Notes: generated by a model not told the origin, from the sequence alone. Shown: positions 44,301-53,499, numbered from the stretch's first letter. The stretch is DNA of 64,000 bases from Bacteroidaceae bacterium (GCA_017383485.1 JAFNXM010000013.1:1-64000); one strand, 5' to 3'. Program-made: numbers and translations.

Positions 44301-45151
44301 GTCAAGCAAACGGCGACCGCTACTTCAATGGCGCTCCTGGCTACGAAGCAGACGTATATGAAATCACTGCAAACCAAGTGATCTCTGTCGGTGGTGCAGC
44401 TCACGGCCGCGCAGGTATCGACGGTGTAATCGACAACTTCACTATCTGGAACAAGGCTATCTCTGCCGACGAAGTTAAGGCTTCTATGGGCGACCTCACA
44501 GACGACAACCTCCCTGCAGACGTACTCGCATTCTGGGGCCTCGAAACTAAGGCTGGTGCAGACTTCACATTCCCATCTGCTGGTGCTAAGACTGGCGTAC
44601 AAGCTGGTTGCCACGACTATGCTGCAACAGGTGCCGAAGGTCAAGGCGTATTCTCATGGGTAGAATCTGAATATACTTCAGGTTGTCCATTCATCTCAGG
44701 TACTGCATTCCCCGTGACTACCCTCCCAACTTGGAAGGCTAAGAAGGGTATCGTATCAGAAGTGACTGGTAACGGCGAAGCTGGTTCTGCTAAGTTGACT
44801 TATGCTAAGGAAGGTGACTACGAAGTGACTTTGACTTTGGCTAACTCACTTGGTCAAGCGCAAAAGACATTCCGCGTGATCAAGGTTACTGCTCCTGTTG
44901 GCGTTGACAATGCTGCTGCTGACGAAGTGAAGGCTTACACTGTAAACGGTGCTGCATTCGTAGAAGTAGCAGAAGCTGGCGACTACCGCATCAACGTATA
45001 CAACGCTGCAGGTCAACTCGTAGCTAACAAGGCTCAACAACTCGCAGCTGGTGCTAAGGTTCAATTGACTCTCGGTCAAGTGGGCAACTACGTACTCAGC
45101 GTCGAAAAGGACGGCCAAGTAGTTCGCACAGTGAAATTGCTCAACAAGTAA
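41393..45151 (+). CDS. Large secreted endo-beta-N-acetylglucosaminidase (GH85-like), T9SS cargo
   Basis: 1252 residues. Signal peptide 1-20. Residues ~25-450 resemble the GH85 barrel: YGNWTAGIGRVPGNFLDVAH, HKNGVPVSGVAG, and FHYYYGVDGIGYNSEF with an N-x-E pair (N191, E193) at the position of the GH85 catalytic Asn/Glu. GH85 enzymes cut the chitobiose core of N-glycans. Then come a beta domain, a LamG/concanavalin-like domain (~860-1035), a PKD-like segment (~1100-1150) and a T9SS C-terminal domain (INVYNAAGQLVANKA ... LNK). Codon use is extremely biased (GGT, GCT, GAA, AAG, AAC), unlike the neighbouring SulP gene, suggesting very high expression. GH85 assignment is by motif only. Confidence 0.8.
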   Translation: MKNRRFFLAGLCLVAATASAQEFKEGYVKWGYGSDQYGATMKTWEKGKAINEDDNFFISRVKPRERFRNTNTQVRPDLNESNDKKLMFWVPINGTKNNALPDGVYDSEVFNMWPYITHYGNWTAGIGRVPGNFLDVAHKNGVPVSGVAGIPWGSLYQFPAWEKCLEEMIEVGAQKIADFHYYYGVDGIGYNSEFGGGYAIQQDLIPLHQELNKIQKPRNPLFENVWYDGTNDNGMCTFDQGLGTHNDDTFGPAGAEAANLFLNYNWNNSNLLSRSVTHANSIGRNPLDLYAGVNMQGAEPGTNNWPLLQQYPISIGLWGAHSENMFWESRGEKGSEPEVKQRTYQLRTERWFTGGTRNPANTPAVTNSMKYHADNVTYHGMSTFMTARSAMKWDLGEEALVTYFNLGNGKYFNWKGVRQHDKEWYNIGAQDYLPTWRWWFTKSLLGTDVVANGLDAEFTWDEAYVGGSTARIFGNTADEYLHLFKTEYALQAGDVITFTYKLKKGVAENVNLVFTAKGNEKVALAEDKFVVVNGKTEADEDVWYEKQFTVGEELAGKTLALVALHFQNAKDMELYLGEFSIVRGTAATPATPVLANSAVLSNSKHGVDAKVIFNMPNNKPAGEPCYNIDVKTAFFKLYAQQEGQEPVFMGITSSWAGLMYNIPMNLKVNKDRVRVGVSAVALDHKSESAIAWSNYMDAPAYVYDDNIQCSKNTIKPNESFEMSYVDPRHESATWKLVNLAGEEVFKGEGHTVTCDGLAQTGSYDLHLTGVVRDADGNTSTTTLTFGSFVQITGEGIGALPEIYTLTANGKEADIEVVAGDFVDLAYTGRAADGAGSQGVDLKEKRFGTKAGDLGLQGKKDFSVSFWLKINKLAAGETQLLAVAYKLDAWPKTDWGWLWSNIDETGAMTSFTWRGTDRTNNNELRYKYDNTKLPVGNWVHIAYTFDYDESGKFKGEYYVNGVKQEVTRWNRQANGDRYFNGAPGYEADVYEITANQVISVGGAAHGRAGIDGVIDNFTIWNKAISADEVKASMGDLTDDNLPADVLAFWGLETKAGADFTFPSAGAKTGVQAGCHDYAATGAEGQGVFSWVESEYTSGCPFISGTAFPVTTLPTWKAKKGIVSEVTGNGEAGSAKLTYAKEGDYEVTLTLANSLGQAQKTFRVIKVTAPVGVDNAAADEVKAYTVNGAAFVEVAEAGDYRINVYNAAGQLVANKAQQLAAGAKVQLTLGQVGNYVLSVEKDGQVVRTVKLLNK

Positions 45152-45216
45152 TTCCACGTTTGAATAATACAAACATCCTCAGTTCACCCCTTGTGGTGAC
45201 TGAAACATAAAACAAT

Positions 45217-45256
45217 CTCCGCCAATGTCCCCATGGATGTTGGCGGAGTTTTTTTG
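45217..45256 (+). terminator. Terminator of the GH85 gene
   Basis: CTCCGCCAA (45217-45225) and TTGGCGGAG (45240-45248) form a perfect 9-bp stem, followed by T7. Confidence 0.9.
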
Positions 45257-45344
45257 TGCCCTTTTCCCCTTGCCTCTGTTTGTACTTCCTCTCCTAACAG
45301 CCTCCAGATATGACTCCCCTTTATTCATTCCTTTTATTTGTTCA

Positions 45345-45420
45345 AAAAAAAATCAAGGCCTCGTGAAAATTTCGCGACGCCTCGTTGAAAAAAGGTTAAG
45401 GCTTTTTTGAAAAAGGTTAG
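45345..45420. repeat. Dispersed hairpin-element family, copy E
   Basis: An A-run, then ATCAAGGCCTCGTGAAAAT and the forward core TTTCGCGACGCCTCGTTGAA, then GGTTAAGG and GGTTAGGG repeats separated by T- and A-tracts. The right arm is degraded compared with copy D. Confidence 0.7.
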
Positions 45421-45616
45421 GGCTTGTTTGAAAAGGTCAAAGAGCTGTCGAAAATTGGTTCCTCTTTCTGTCCAAAAAGGTTTTAAGTAGGTCTTCGACT
45501 CAATAAATGTTTGGGTTGTTTGATAAGTCCCACGGCGTGAAATATTCACCCTTTGCGAGAAACGCGATGGGGTGGACAATGTGCAGAAGGCCTTGTCGCT
45601 GATAGACCCTTGTTGA

Positions 45617-45650
45617 CAAAAAAATAGGCATCACACGTGTGACGCCTATA
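45617..45650 (-). terminator. Terminator of the phosphodiesterase gene
   Basis: Minus strand: ATAGGCGTCACACGTGTGATGCCTAT, a near-perfect palindrome, followed by T7. Confidence 0.85.
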
Positions 45651-45689
45651 CATAATATAATATTGTGACCTATGTGATAGAGGCGAGAC

Positions 45690-46181
45690 CTATTCGCCCA
45701 ATTCGATGACCTCCAGATCTCGGAACTCCCTGCCGTCTACGACGAAACGAACGAGGGTGCGCTTTTGATGCCAACCTTGCTTGCCAGCTGCGCCGGGGTT
45801 GATGTGCAGACAATTCAGGGTTTGGTCGTAGATCACCTTCAAGATGTGCGAGTGACCAGAAATGAATAGCTGGGGCGGACGTACGAACAAGGTGCCAGCG
45901 ATGCTGCGGTCGTATTTCCCAGGATAACCGCCGATGTGCTTCATCAAGATGTCGGCTTCCTCGCATTTGAAACGCAGAGTAGTGGGGTAGAGGCGGCGCA
46001 ATTCGCCTCCGTCGATATTGCCACACACTGCACGCAGCGGACGTATGGCGTTCAGCCGCTCGGCCAATTCTATGGAGCCAATGTCTCCGGCATGCCATAT
46101 CTCGTCGCAAGGGGAAAAGTATTTTTCGTAGCGGGCGTCCCAATAGCCGTGTGTGTCGGACAGTAGACCGATGCGTTTCAT
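45690..46181 (-). CDS. YfcE/MJ0936-type metallophosphoesterase
   Basis: 163 residues. The metallophosphatase ligands are all present: D9 and H11 (SDTHG), D33 (HAGDIG), N55 (GNID), H82, and GHSH at 109-112. Small proteins of this type hydrolyse phosphodiesters in vitro; natural substrate unknown. Last gene of the minus-strand run menA-MATE-kinase-phosphodiesterase. Confidence 0.9.
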   Translation of the reverse strand: MKRIGLLSDTHGYWDARYEKYFSPCDEIWHAGDIGSIELAERLNAIRPLRAVCGNIDGGELRRLYPTTLRFKCEEADILMKHIGGYPGKYDRSIAGTLFVRPPQLFISGHSHILKVIYDQTLNCLHINPGAAGKQGWHQKRTLVRFVVDGREFRDLEVIELGE

Positions 46182-46236
46182 ATATTATATATAATAAGGT
46201 GTAGTGTCGTATGGTGTAGATAGGGTGAGGGAGGCA

Positions 46237-46881
46237 TTATCCCAACTTGCGCCTTGCAAAATCCTTGATGATTTCCACCGCTCCCTCGATGCCGCACACC
46301 GAGGAGTTGATGCAGAGGTGGTAGCCAGCGGCTGCTCCCCAGTGTCCAGCGGTGTAGAAGTTGTAGTAGGCCGCACGGTCGGCGTCGCCCTGATGCATCA
46401 GTTTCTCGGCTTCGGCTGGGCTCACCTGCATGCTGTCGCAGATGCGGCGAATACGGTCGGCTGGATCGGCGGTGATGAAGACGTTGAGCGCACGGGGATG
46501 ATCGCGCAACACATAGTCGGCACATCTGCCCACAAAGACACAGTCGCACTCGCTCGCCACGTGGCGGATGGCTTCGGCCTGCAATTGAAAAAGTTTGTCG
46601 TCGCTCACGGCGCTGCTATAGAAGTCGCCGCCACTGATATTGAGCACGGGAGATATCGTACCCAGCAGGGAGTGAAAGAAGCCCTTGCGCTCGTCGTGGC
46701 GCTCGAAGAATTCGGGACTAAAACCGCTCTCCTGTGCTGCCAGATGCAAGATCTCTTTGTCGTAATATCGAGCTCCCATCGCTTCTGCCAACGCACGGCC
46801 GATAGCACTGCCGCCGCTGCCCAATTGGCGTCCGATGTTGATGACAAAGGGGGAAGGCTGGGGTGAAGAAGGTGTATTCAT
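46237..46881 (-). CDS. Cytidylate kinase-like family protein
   Basis: 214 residues from the ATG at 46881; an in-frame ATG at 46914 adds an unlikely leader. INIGRQLGSGGSAIGRALAE is a P-loop-like start of the cytidylate-kinase-like family, followed by YYDKEILHLAAQESG and VFVGRCADYVLRDHP, and R-rich lid segments (ADPADRIRRI). Distinct from true Cmk; substrate not established. It lies between the phosphodiesterase and MATE genes with gaps of ~55 and ~80 nt. Confidence 0.83.
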   Translation of the reverse strand: MNTPSSPQPSPFVINIGRQLGSGGSAIGRALAEAMGARYYDKEILHLAAQESGFSPEFFERHDERKGFFHSLLGTISPVLNISGGDFYSSAVSDDKLFQLQAEAIRHVASECDCVFVGRCADYVLRDHPRALNVFITADPADRIRRICDSMQVSPAEAEKLMHQGDADRAAYYNFYTAGHWGAAAGYHLCINSSVCGIEGAVEIIKDFARRKLG

Positions 46882-46963
46882 AGAGGGGGAATATTTGGTT
46901 CGGTAGAAAATCAATTTGTCGTGAAATGTCGCACTCGGCGTTAGGATGGGGCAGGACTTTGGC

Positions 46964-48337
46964 TTATTCTGCCAGCTTGGTTTGCCTGTCTCTCAACTTA
47001 CGGAATTGCTGCACCAACAATACGGCAGATAGTATCGAAGCCATAGCGTCTGACACCGGTCCCGACCACCACACACCATCTGTGGGGCGCTCGAAGAAGT
47101 GGGGGAGTATGAACAAAGCCGGCAGCAGGAATAGCATTTGCCGAGTGAGCGATAGGAAAATACTCTTGCCTGCCATTCCGATACTTTGGAAGAAGGCGGT
47201 CGACACAATTTGCATGCCGACGAAGGGGAAGAACAGCACGGCGATGCTGAAGCCATGTGCGGCTTCGGCCACCAGCTCGGGCGCATCTTTGGCAAAGACC
47301 GCTACGCAGGGTTCGGGGAAGAATACACCCACGGCAAACCCTGTAGTGGTGATGAGGGTGGCAAAGAGGATGGTCAGTTTGACGACGCTGATCAGGCGGT
47401 CCATGTGGCCCGCACCATAGTTGTAGCCAGCGATCGGTTGCATACCTTGATTCAAACCAACGACCACGAAGACGATAAACATGATCAGGCGGTTGGAGAT
47501 ACCAAAGGCGCCCACGGCAACATCACCACCATACGTCGACATAGAGCGGGTGATGACCACAGCCACCAAGCAGGCGCAAGCATTGACCAGGAACTGTGGC
47601 AAACCGATCAGTAGGGATTCGCGCATGATGCGAGGTTCGGGACGCAGCGTGCTTCGTTCCAAATGAATAAAATCTGCTTTGTTGGAAAAAAGTCGTAGTT
47701 GCCATATCAGCATACAAAGTTGCGCCACCACCGTAGCCCATGCTGCACCACTGATGCCCCATTTGAATACAAATATAAATATAGGCGCCAACACCAGGTT
47801 GATTCCCACTGTGCCAAATGTAGAGTACATCGCCAGCTTCGGACGATTGGTCGAACGTAGCATAGCATTCAGACCAAAATAAAGGTGTGTCACCACATTG
47901 CCGGCAAGGATCACCGTCATAAATTCATGGGCATAGGGCAACGTGTCAGCGCTGGCGCCAAAGAAGGTGAGGATCGGTGTGAGAAAGACTTGCAAAATGA
48001 TCCCCAGCATTAGGCCCATAGCTACATTCATTAACACGACGTTGCCCAGGATTTTGCGCGCGGTGCCATAGTCTTTTTGCCCCAAACGGATAGACATCAG
48101 TGTGGCCGCGCCCACACCCACCATTGCGCCAAAGGCTGCGGTCAGCGACATCAGCGGAGAGGTCAGCGCCAATCCCATGATGGCATGTTCGCCCACACCT
48201 TGCCCGATGAAGATGCCGTCTACGATATTGTAGATCGACGAGGCTGTCATGGCCACGATGGCAGGCAGGGCATAGGAAGCCAATAGGCGTCCTACTGGTT
48301 TCTCGGCTAATTCGTTGAACTTATTTTGATTTTTCAT
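46964..48337 (-). CDS. MATE-family efflux transporter
   Basis: 457 residues with about 12 hydrophobic segments in two similar halves. The N-terminal half has GRLLASYALPAIVAMTASSIYNIVDGIFIGQ and the second half repeats a similar pattern (LIGLPQFLVNACACLVAVVI). MATE proteins expel cationic drugs or metabolites using Na+ or H+ gradients. Same strand as menA (82-nt gap). Confidence 0.92.
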   Translation of the reverse strand: MKNQNKFNELAEKPVGRLLASYALPAIVAMTASSIYNIVDGIFIGQGVGEHAIMGLALTSPLMSLTAAFGAMVGVGAATLMSIRLGQKDYGTARKILGNVVLMNVAMGLMLGIILQVFLTPILTFFGASADTLPYAHEFMTVILAGNVVTHLYFGLNAMLRSTNRPKLAMYSTFGTVGINLVLAPIFIFVFKWGISGAAWATVVAQLCMLIWQLRLFSNKADFIHLERSTLRPEPRIMRESLLIGLPQFLVNACACLVAVVITRSMSTYGGDVAVGAFGISNRLIMFIVFVVVGLNQGMQPIAGYNYGAGHMDRLISVVKLTILFATLITTTGFAVGVFFPEPCVAVFAKDAPELVAEAAHGFSIAVLFFPFVGMQIVSTAFFQSIGMAGKSIFLSLTRQMLFLLPALFILPHFFERPTDGVWWSGPVSDAMASILSAVLLVQQFRKLRDRQTKLAE

Positions 48338-48419
48338 ATTATATATAATGTATAGCAGACGGAGGAATACATACGGGGGCTATGACATTTTCTCCCTGTT
48401 CCTCCTTCCTTTTCCCCTT

Positions 48420-49322
48420 TTACAATCCCAGTCCACCCAGGATAAACGCGATGGCGACAAGTACGCCCATCATCAACATATTGCGCGAGGTGAAACCCAG
48501 GATGCGATTCAGCGCTTTGCCTCGGTTGATCTGTATCATCTTGCGCCAAGTCAAGTAGTGGGGCAGGAGGTAGAACATCGGCAGGATGGTCAACCACACG
48601 CTGTTGTCGAGCGCCATCAGTGCCACGCAGGCATAGGCCAACAGACCTTGTAGCAGGTAGAAGTAACTGCCAAACGTTTCGCCCAGGACAACGATGATCG
48701 TGCGCTTGCCCACTGCACGGTCGGTGTCGCGGTCGCGATAATTGTTGACGACCAATAGCGTGTCGATCAGCAGGCCGCAAGCCGCCGAGAGCCACCACAC
48801 GTCGGGGGTCACGGTGCCTGTCTGCACAAAGTAGGTGCCTGCTACGGGCACGGGACCAAAGAATATCCACACAAGCAGGTCGCCCATCGCACAGTAGCTG
48901 AGCAACAACGTATAGAGGAAAGCGAATACCACACAAGCGGCACCAATGCCCAGCAGTAACCATGGTGCTGACGAGGTGAGGAGCAGTCCCACCCCGAATA
49001 CACCAGCCAGCAACAACATCACGGCTATTCCGCCGCGCATTGCACGGGGCGAAATCCATCCTTGGGCACAGGCTCGGCGCGGACCGAGTCGCTCCTCGCC
49101 ATCCGTACCTCGCAGGTAGTCATAAAGGTCGTTGATCATATTTGCCGCAATCTGCATACAGGCTGCAAAGGCTACGCACAGCAAGGCTTTGCACCAATCG
49201 AAGGCGCCGTCGCTGAATGCCAATGCCGAGGCGGTGATTACTGGGATAAGGGCGGCAGAGAGCGTCTTGGGTCGAGCCGCTAGCCACCATGCTTTGAGTG
49301 AATGTTGCTTTACTTGTTCCAT
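48420..49322 (-). CDS. menA: 1,4-dihydroxy-2-naphthoate polyprenyltransferase
   Basis: 300 residues, about eight membrane helices. The prenyl-diphosphate motifs NMINDLYDYLRGTD (first Asp-rich loop) and NNYRDRDTDRAVGKRT (second) fit MenA of the UbiA superfamily. It attaches the isoprenoid tail in menaquinone synthesis. Its -7 element lies only ~9 nt before the start codon, so its mRNA would be nearly leaderless. Confidence 0.93.
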   Translation of the reverse strand: MEQVKQHSLKAWWLAARPKTLSAALIPVITASALAFSDGAFDWCKALLCVAFAACMQIAANMINDLYDYLRGTDGEERLGPRRACAQGWISPRAMRGGIAVMLLLAGVFGVGLLLTSSAPWLLLGIGAACVVFAFLYTLLLSYCAMGDLLVWIFFGPVPVAGTYFVQTGTVTPDVWWLSAACGLLIDTLLVVNNYRDRDTDRAVGKRTIIVVLGETFGSYFYLLQGLLAYACVALMALDNSVWLTILPMFYLLPHYLTWRKMIQINRGKALNRILGFTSRNMLMMGVLVAIAFILGGLGL

Positions 49323-49330
49323 AACAAAGA

Positions 49331-49338
49331 CAAAATTA
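49331..49338 (-). promoter_or_regulatory. Promoter -7 element of menA
   Basis: TAATTTTG on the minus strand; the predicted start is at or just before the menA ATG. Confidence 0.55.
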
Positions 49339-49372
49339 AGTTTTTTTTCGAAACCAATAAAGAAAATATGCG

Positions 49373-49380
49373 TACATTTG
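49373..49380 (+). promoter_or_regulatory. Promoter -7 element of the GH20 gene
   Basis: TACATTTG followed by C; leader about 50 nt. Confidence 0.65.
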
Positions 49381-49436
49381 CAGAAGTGATTTTATATTGC
49401 GAGAAAAGTATAAATTAATTAACCTAAAATATCATT

Positions 49437-52400
49437 ATGAAATTCAATTTTCTTTTTGCCGCATTGTTGGCTCTTCTGAGCTTTAATAGTGCGTCGGCGC
49501 AAGACTTTATCAATCTTACGCCCAAGCCCCAAACGATGACCACGTCTCAGGGCAGTTTGACTCTGCCAAAGGGTTTTGGTGTGTCGCAAACGAACTTGAC
49601 CGATGCCATGAAGGCTGAGGTGGAAAAGTTCTTGACAAGCTACAACGAAGTGACCGATTCTGAAGCCAAGGTCGTATCTAGTACCGACAAAGCTTTGATC
49701 CGTGTCGAAAAGGCTTCGACTGATTTGGGCAAGGAGGGTTACAAACTATCGGTCAAGGCGGATGGTGTCACTATTCAAGCTTCCGAAGCTGCAGGGCTCT
49801 ACTTTGCTTTTCAAACAATCAAAAAGGTGTTGCCGCCACATGTGATGGCAGGTGTCAAGGATGCTAATGTGAAGACTCACGCCCTGCCTTTTGTCGAAAT
49901 CTCAGACTCACCTCGTTTCGCTTATCGTGGTTTCATGCTCGACGTGTCTCGTCACTTTTTCGACGTAGCCGAGATCAAGCGCGTGCTCGACGTGATGTCC
50001 TACTACAAGATGAACCATTTCCACTGGCACCTCACCGACGACCATGGCTGGCGTGTGGAAATCAAGAAATATCCCAAGTTGATCGAGGTCGGAAGTATTG
50101 CCCCCAACAACTTTATCGTGGATATGCATCACGGCCCCTACTGGCAAAACAAACCCTACGGTCCCTATTACTACACACAAGAGCAATTGCGTGAAGTTGT
50201 CGCTTATGCTAAGGAACGCCACATCGAGATTATTCCCGAAATCGATATGCCCGGTCACTTCTGTGCGGCTATGGCATCATATCCCGAGTTCAGCTGTTGG
50301 CCCAATGGTAGCCACGGCGTGCAATCCAACATCGGCGGTGTATATGCCGACGTCTTGAATGTAGCCAACCCTAAAGCCGTGCAATTTGCCAAGGATGTCA
50401 TGGCAGAAATCATTGATATCTTCCCCTACGAATACGTACATATTGGTGGCGACGAATGTCCTACCAGCGCTTGGGAAGGCAATGCGGAATGTATCGCCAA
50501 GAAGGAAGAAATGGGGTTGAACAATTTCCGCGAACTGCAAAGCGAATTTATCCGCGAGATGGGCGAATTCGTACAGCAGAAAGGTCGCAAACTTGCCGTA
50601 TGGAATGAAGCCATCACAGCAGGCGGTGCTGACACAAAAAAGATACAGGAAGTCGATGCCACAGTCTATTGTTGGGTGGGCGCTGATGGTGCTGCCAGCA
50701 AATCTGTACAATTAGGATTGCAGCACATCTATACACCACAAGTGCCCTGGTACATCAACCGCAAGCAAAGCACCGATCCCACCGAACCCGTCGGCGCAGG
50801 TCCTGGTAACGACAATCTCGAAGTGGTCTACAACAAGAGTATTCCTATGCCCACGGCTGGCAAGACAGATCTGTTGTGGGGTGTACAGGGTACATTCTGG
50901 GCTGAATATGTAGGTTTTAACGATTATTTGGAATACTTGATGCTTCCTCGTCTCGTGGCGATTGCCGAAGCAGGTTGGAGTCCCCAGTCAGCTCGTCAAT
51001 TCGAGGACTTCCGGCGTCGCGTCACTGCTGATAGTGTGTTGTACAACTATAATAATTACACCTATGGTAAGCACTATATGACGCCTACTGCCACTTCTGG
51101 CGAAAAGGTGATGCCACAGACATCCACTGCTACCAAGAAGAATTGGTATCGCATCTTTACTCGTGCCACAGGTGAACGTGCCAACAAGTGCATCGAACTC
51201 TTGCGTGCCGAGTCGCCACTGATCACAGAGTGGGCGGGCAAGAGTGCACAGGCAGACCGACTTTGGACAGCCGCTCAAGTAGGTGAAGGCGACGCTGCTT
51301 ATGACTATCAATTCTGGGCTTTGGAAGAAGATCCAGCCAACCCTGGCAAATATGCTTTGGTCTGCAAGGCTAAGCCTGAAGGTTCGGTTTCGCCCAATGC
51401 TACAGCAACAACTACTGCTGGCCGTTGGGATTATGACAACGACACCAAACACTACAACTTCATCCTGGCAGACAATGGTTATGGCGTACAGGGCGACTAC
51501 TATTACTACTCTATTCGTTCCGACAAGCATGCGGGCGTGTGGATGAATGCTTCGCTCGGTGGCCAGGGCTATGCGGTCAATCTCTACGGCAACCCCTCTG
51601 ATGGCAACGGCGGTCTGTGGTATTTCACACCTCTGCGCGACAATGCTTCTGTGCAAGAAGTACAAGCTAAAATAGAGGAAGCTCGCCAATTGCTGAATAC
51701 GGCAAAGACATATCCTGCTAAGGGAAAGAAAAAAATAGGTTTTTTCGGAGAAGATGAGACAAATGCCTTGCGTGATCTCATCAAAGACGTCGACCCTTCG
51801 GGCATGACAAGTGCCGAAGAGGCAGAATTTGTTGCTCAATTTGATGCGGCATATGCGGCATTTCGCAATTCGTTCGGCTACCTGGAGCAAGGTAAAAAAT
51901 ATAGTGTAGTTAATACTGTCGAAGGCTATGGTGATGTGAAGTTTTATGACAACGGTACCAGTGCACAGTTGCTTCACACTACAGATATGTGGGCAGCTGA
52001 TGCATGGACAGTCACAGCTGAGAGCGTAGGACAAGATTATGCGCAAACGGTGAAGTTGCAAAATGCCAGTACAGCCCGATATATTGGTGCGGCAGCATCT
52101 TCGCTCACAGGCCGAATGGGCTACCTCGTACCAATGGCTTCAAACGGCGCAGATCTTCGCCTAGAGTATACCCCAGCTTATACAGACTTTGTCGTGAGCC
52201 AATCAGGCAAGAATCTTCACCCCATTCCCGCAGATTCGCCTTCATATCCAGGTGTGGTGAGCAGTGGTAACTCGTTTGACAATGCCAATGCCCATCGTGG
52301 TATGGGAGCAGCGTGGACTTTTGTCGAAGTAGAAGTTTATACCTTCCAATGTGTAGATGAATCAGGTGCAGATCTGGGCACCTTCACTACATCTCACCCC

Positions 52401-53471
52401 GTCGATGCAGAGAGTGCCACTCCTGCGCCACCCACTATCAAGAATCACGAATTTCTCGAGGTGAAAGATGGTAAACACGTCTACAAGCGTAGTGCTTATA
52501 CCATCTGTGTGGAAAGTCGCGACTCGTATGGCGCCATCATCGCTCGCACAGAGCATCAAGTGAAGGTGGGCGAGACATTGACCCTTGCCGCACCAGCACA
52601 CAAATACTATACCCTCGTGTCGGGTGACTATGCCGATGGTCACGTGCTGACACCTTCGGCAGACGCTACTGTTACTTATAAATACACCACCGACGCTTTG
52701 GCGGGTGTCAAGGCTTTGGCAGAACCCGTCACTACAATAGAAGCAGATAAGTCCTATGTCCTCTACGATACATCACCTGTCGACGTAGATCGTCAAGGTT
52801 ATCGCAATGTCAACAATGCTCTGCAAGTGTGGAATACGCAAAAGATCGAAGGTGCTGACCCCTTGCACGTATGGACGCTCAAAATGAGTGGTGCTGGCTT
52901 CAAAGTGAAAAACGAATTCCACAACCTCTATGTACCTCGCCTCACTACAGCAGCAACCCCTGTGGCCCTTTCGGCTAATGGTGAGACCTATAAGTTTAAG
53001 CTCAACGCTGATGGCGAGACTTTTACTATTCAAGGCACGAATAATGTATGCTGGGACGGCCTGGCATCAGGCGCTTTGGTGGGTTGGAATGCCCCCGGAC
53101 ATCCCTACCGCGTATACGAGTATTTCGTCGAACCCTATTTCACTGTCCTGGTAGACGAAGTTGACACCGAGGGTCGTGTATTGGCATCAACCAAATATCC
53201 GGTCAAGGCTGGTAGCGCATTTGCATTGCAAGCGAGCGACCGTGCAGGATATGTCATAGACAAGATCGAAGGTGCAGAAAGCCTGGCCTGCGTCGAAAGC
53301 CATCTGAAAGTCACAGTCACCTATATGGACGAAAAGCTCGTAGGTATCAATACCGTTGTAGACGATGCTCGTGCCAAGGGCGGCATCTACGACCCCAGTG
53401 GTCGCCGTATTCACCACATCGCCCATCCCGGTGTTTATATCATCTCGGGTCAAAAGGTGTTTGTGAAGTAA
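49437..53471 (+). CDS. Large secreted beta-N-acetylhexosaminidase (GH20), T9SS cargo
   Basis: 1344 residues. Signal peptide 1-22, GH20 N-terminal domain (~25-155), then the barrel to ~550: YRGFMLDVSRHF, MNHFHWHLTDDHGWR, EIDMPGH and the catalytic pair D339-E340 in HIGGDECPTSAW. It removes terminal GlcNAc/GalNAc from glycans. Beyond ~560 lie ~700 residues of beta domains, apparently including ricin/lectin-like and MucBP-like parts (~930-1000 and ~1190-1290), then a short T9SS tail (GGIYDPSGRRIHH ... PGVYIISGQKVFVK). With the GH85 enzyme 4.3 kb away it could strip host N-glycans. Confidence 0.93.
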   Translation: MKFNFLFAALLALLSFNSASAQDFINLTPKPQTMTTSQGSLTLPKGFGVSQTNLTDAMKAEVEKFLTSYNEVTDSEAKVVSSTDKALIRVEKASTDLGKEGYKLSVKADGVTIQASEAAGLYFAFQTIKKVLPPHVMAGVKDANVKTHALPFVEISDSPRFAYRGFMLDVSRHFFDVAEIKRVLDVMSYYKMNHFHWHLTDDHGWRVEIKKYPKLIEVGSIAPNNFIVDMHHGPYWQNKPYGPYYYTQEQLREVVAYAKERHIEIIPEIDMPGHFCAAMASYPEFSCWPNGSHGVQSNIGGVYADVLNVANPKAVQFAKDVMAEIIDIFPYEYVHIGGDECPTSAWEGNAECIAKKEEMGLNNFRELQSEFIREMGEFVQQKGRKLAVWNEAITAGGADTKKIQEVDATVYCWVGADGAASKSVQLGLQHIYTPQVPWYINRKQSTDPTEPVGAGPGNDNLEVVYNKSIPMPTAGKTDLLWGVQGTFWAEYVGFNDYLEYLMLPRLVAIAEAGWSPQSARQFEDFRRRVTADSVLYNYNNYTYGKHYMTPTATSGEKVMPQTSTATKKNWYRIFTRATGERANKCIELLRAESPLITEWAGKSAQADRLWTAAQVGEGDAAYDYQFWALEEDPANPGKYALVCKAKPEGSVSPNATATTTAGRWDYDNDTKHYNFILADNGYGVQGDYYYYSIRSDKHAGVWMNASLGGQGYAVNLYGNPSDGNGGLWYFTPLRDNASVQEVQAKIEEARQLLNTAKTYPAKGKKKIGFFGEDETNALRDLIKDVDPSGMTSAEEAEFVAQFDAAYAAFRNSFGYLEQGKKYSVVNTVEGYGDVKFYDNGTSAQLLHTTDMWAADAWTVTAESVGQDYAQTVKLQNASTARYIGAAASSLTGRMGYLVPMASNGADLRLEYTPAYTDFVVSQSGKNLHPIPADSPSYPGVVSSGNSFDNANAHRGMGAAWTFVEVEVYTFQCVDESGADLGTFTTSHPVDAESATPAPPTIKNHEFLEVKDGKHVYKRSAYTICVESRDSYGAIIARTEHQVKVGETLTLAAPAHKYYTLVSGDYADGHVLTPSADATVTYKYTTDALAGVKALAEPVTTIEADKSYVLYDTSPVDVDRQGYRNVNNALQVWNTQKIEGADPLHVWTLKMSGAGFKVKNEFHNLYVPRLTTAATPVALSANGETYKFKLNADGETFTIQGTNNVCWDGLASGALVGWNAPGHPYRVYEYFVEPYFTVLVDEVDTEGRVLASTKYPVKAGSAFALQASDRAGYVIDKIEGAESLACVESHLKVTVTYMDEKLVGINTVVDDARAKGGIYDPSGRRIHHIAHPGVYIISGQKVFVK

Positions 53472-53499
53472 TTCACTCCTTATATAATATCACCGAAGT

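Larger units (their letters stand above)
45152..45689. other. Convergent intergenic region after the GH85 gene
   Basis: Holds a terminator for each strand and hairpin-family copy E between them. The rest (45421-45616) shows no gene or repeat I can name. Confidence 0.75.

Noticed and set aside
50988..52061. 357-codon minus-strand reading frame inside the GH20 gene
   Set aside because: Long, but Cys/Ile-rich and patternless; antisense to continuous conserved coding sequence.
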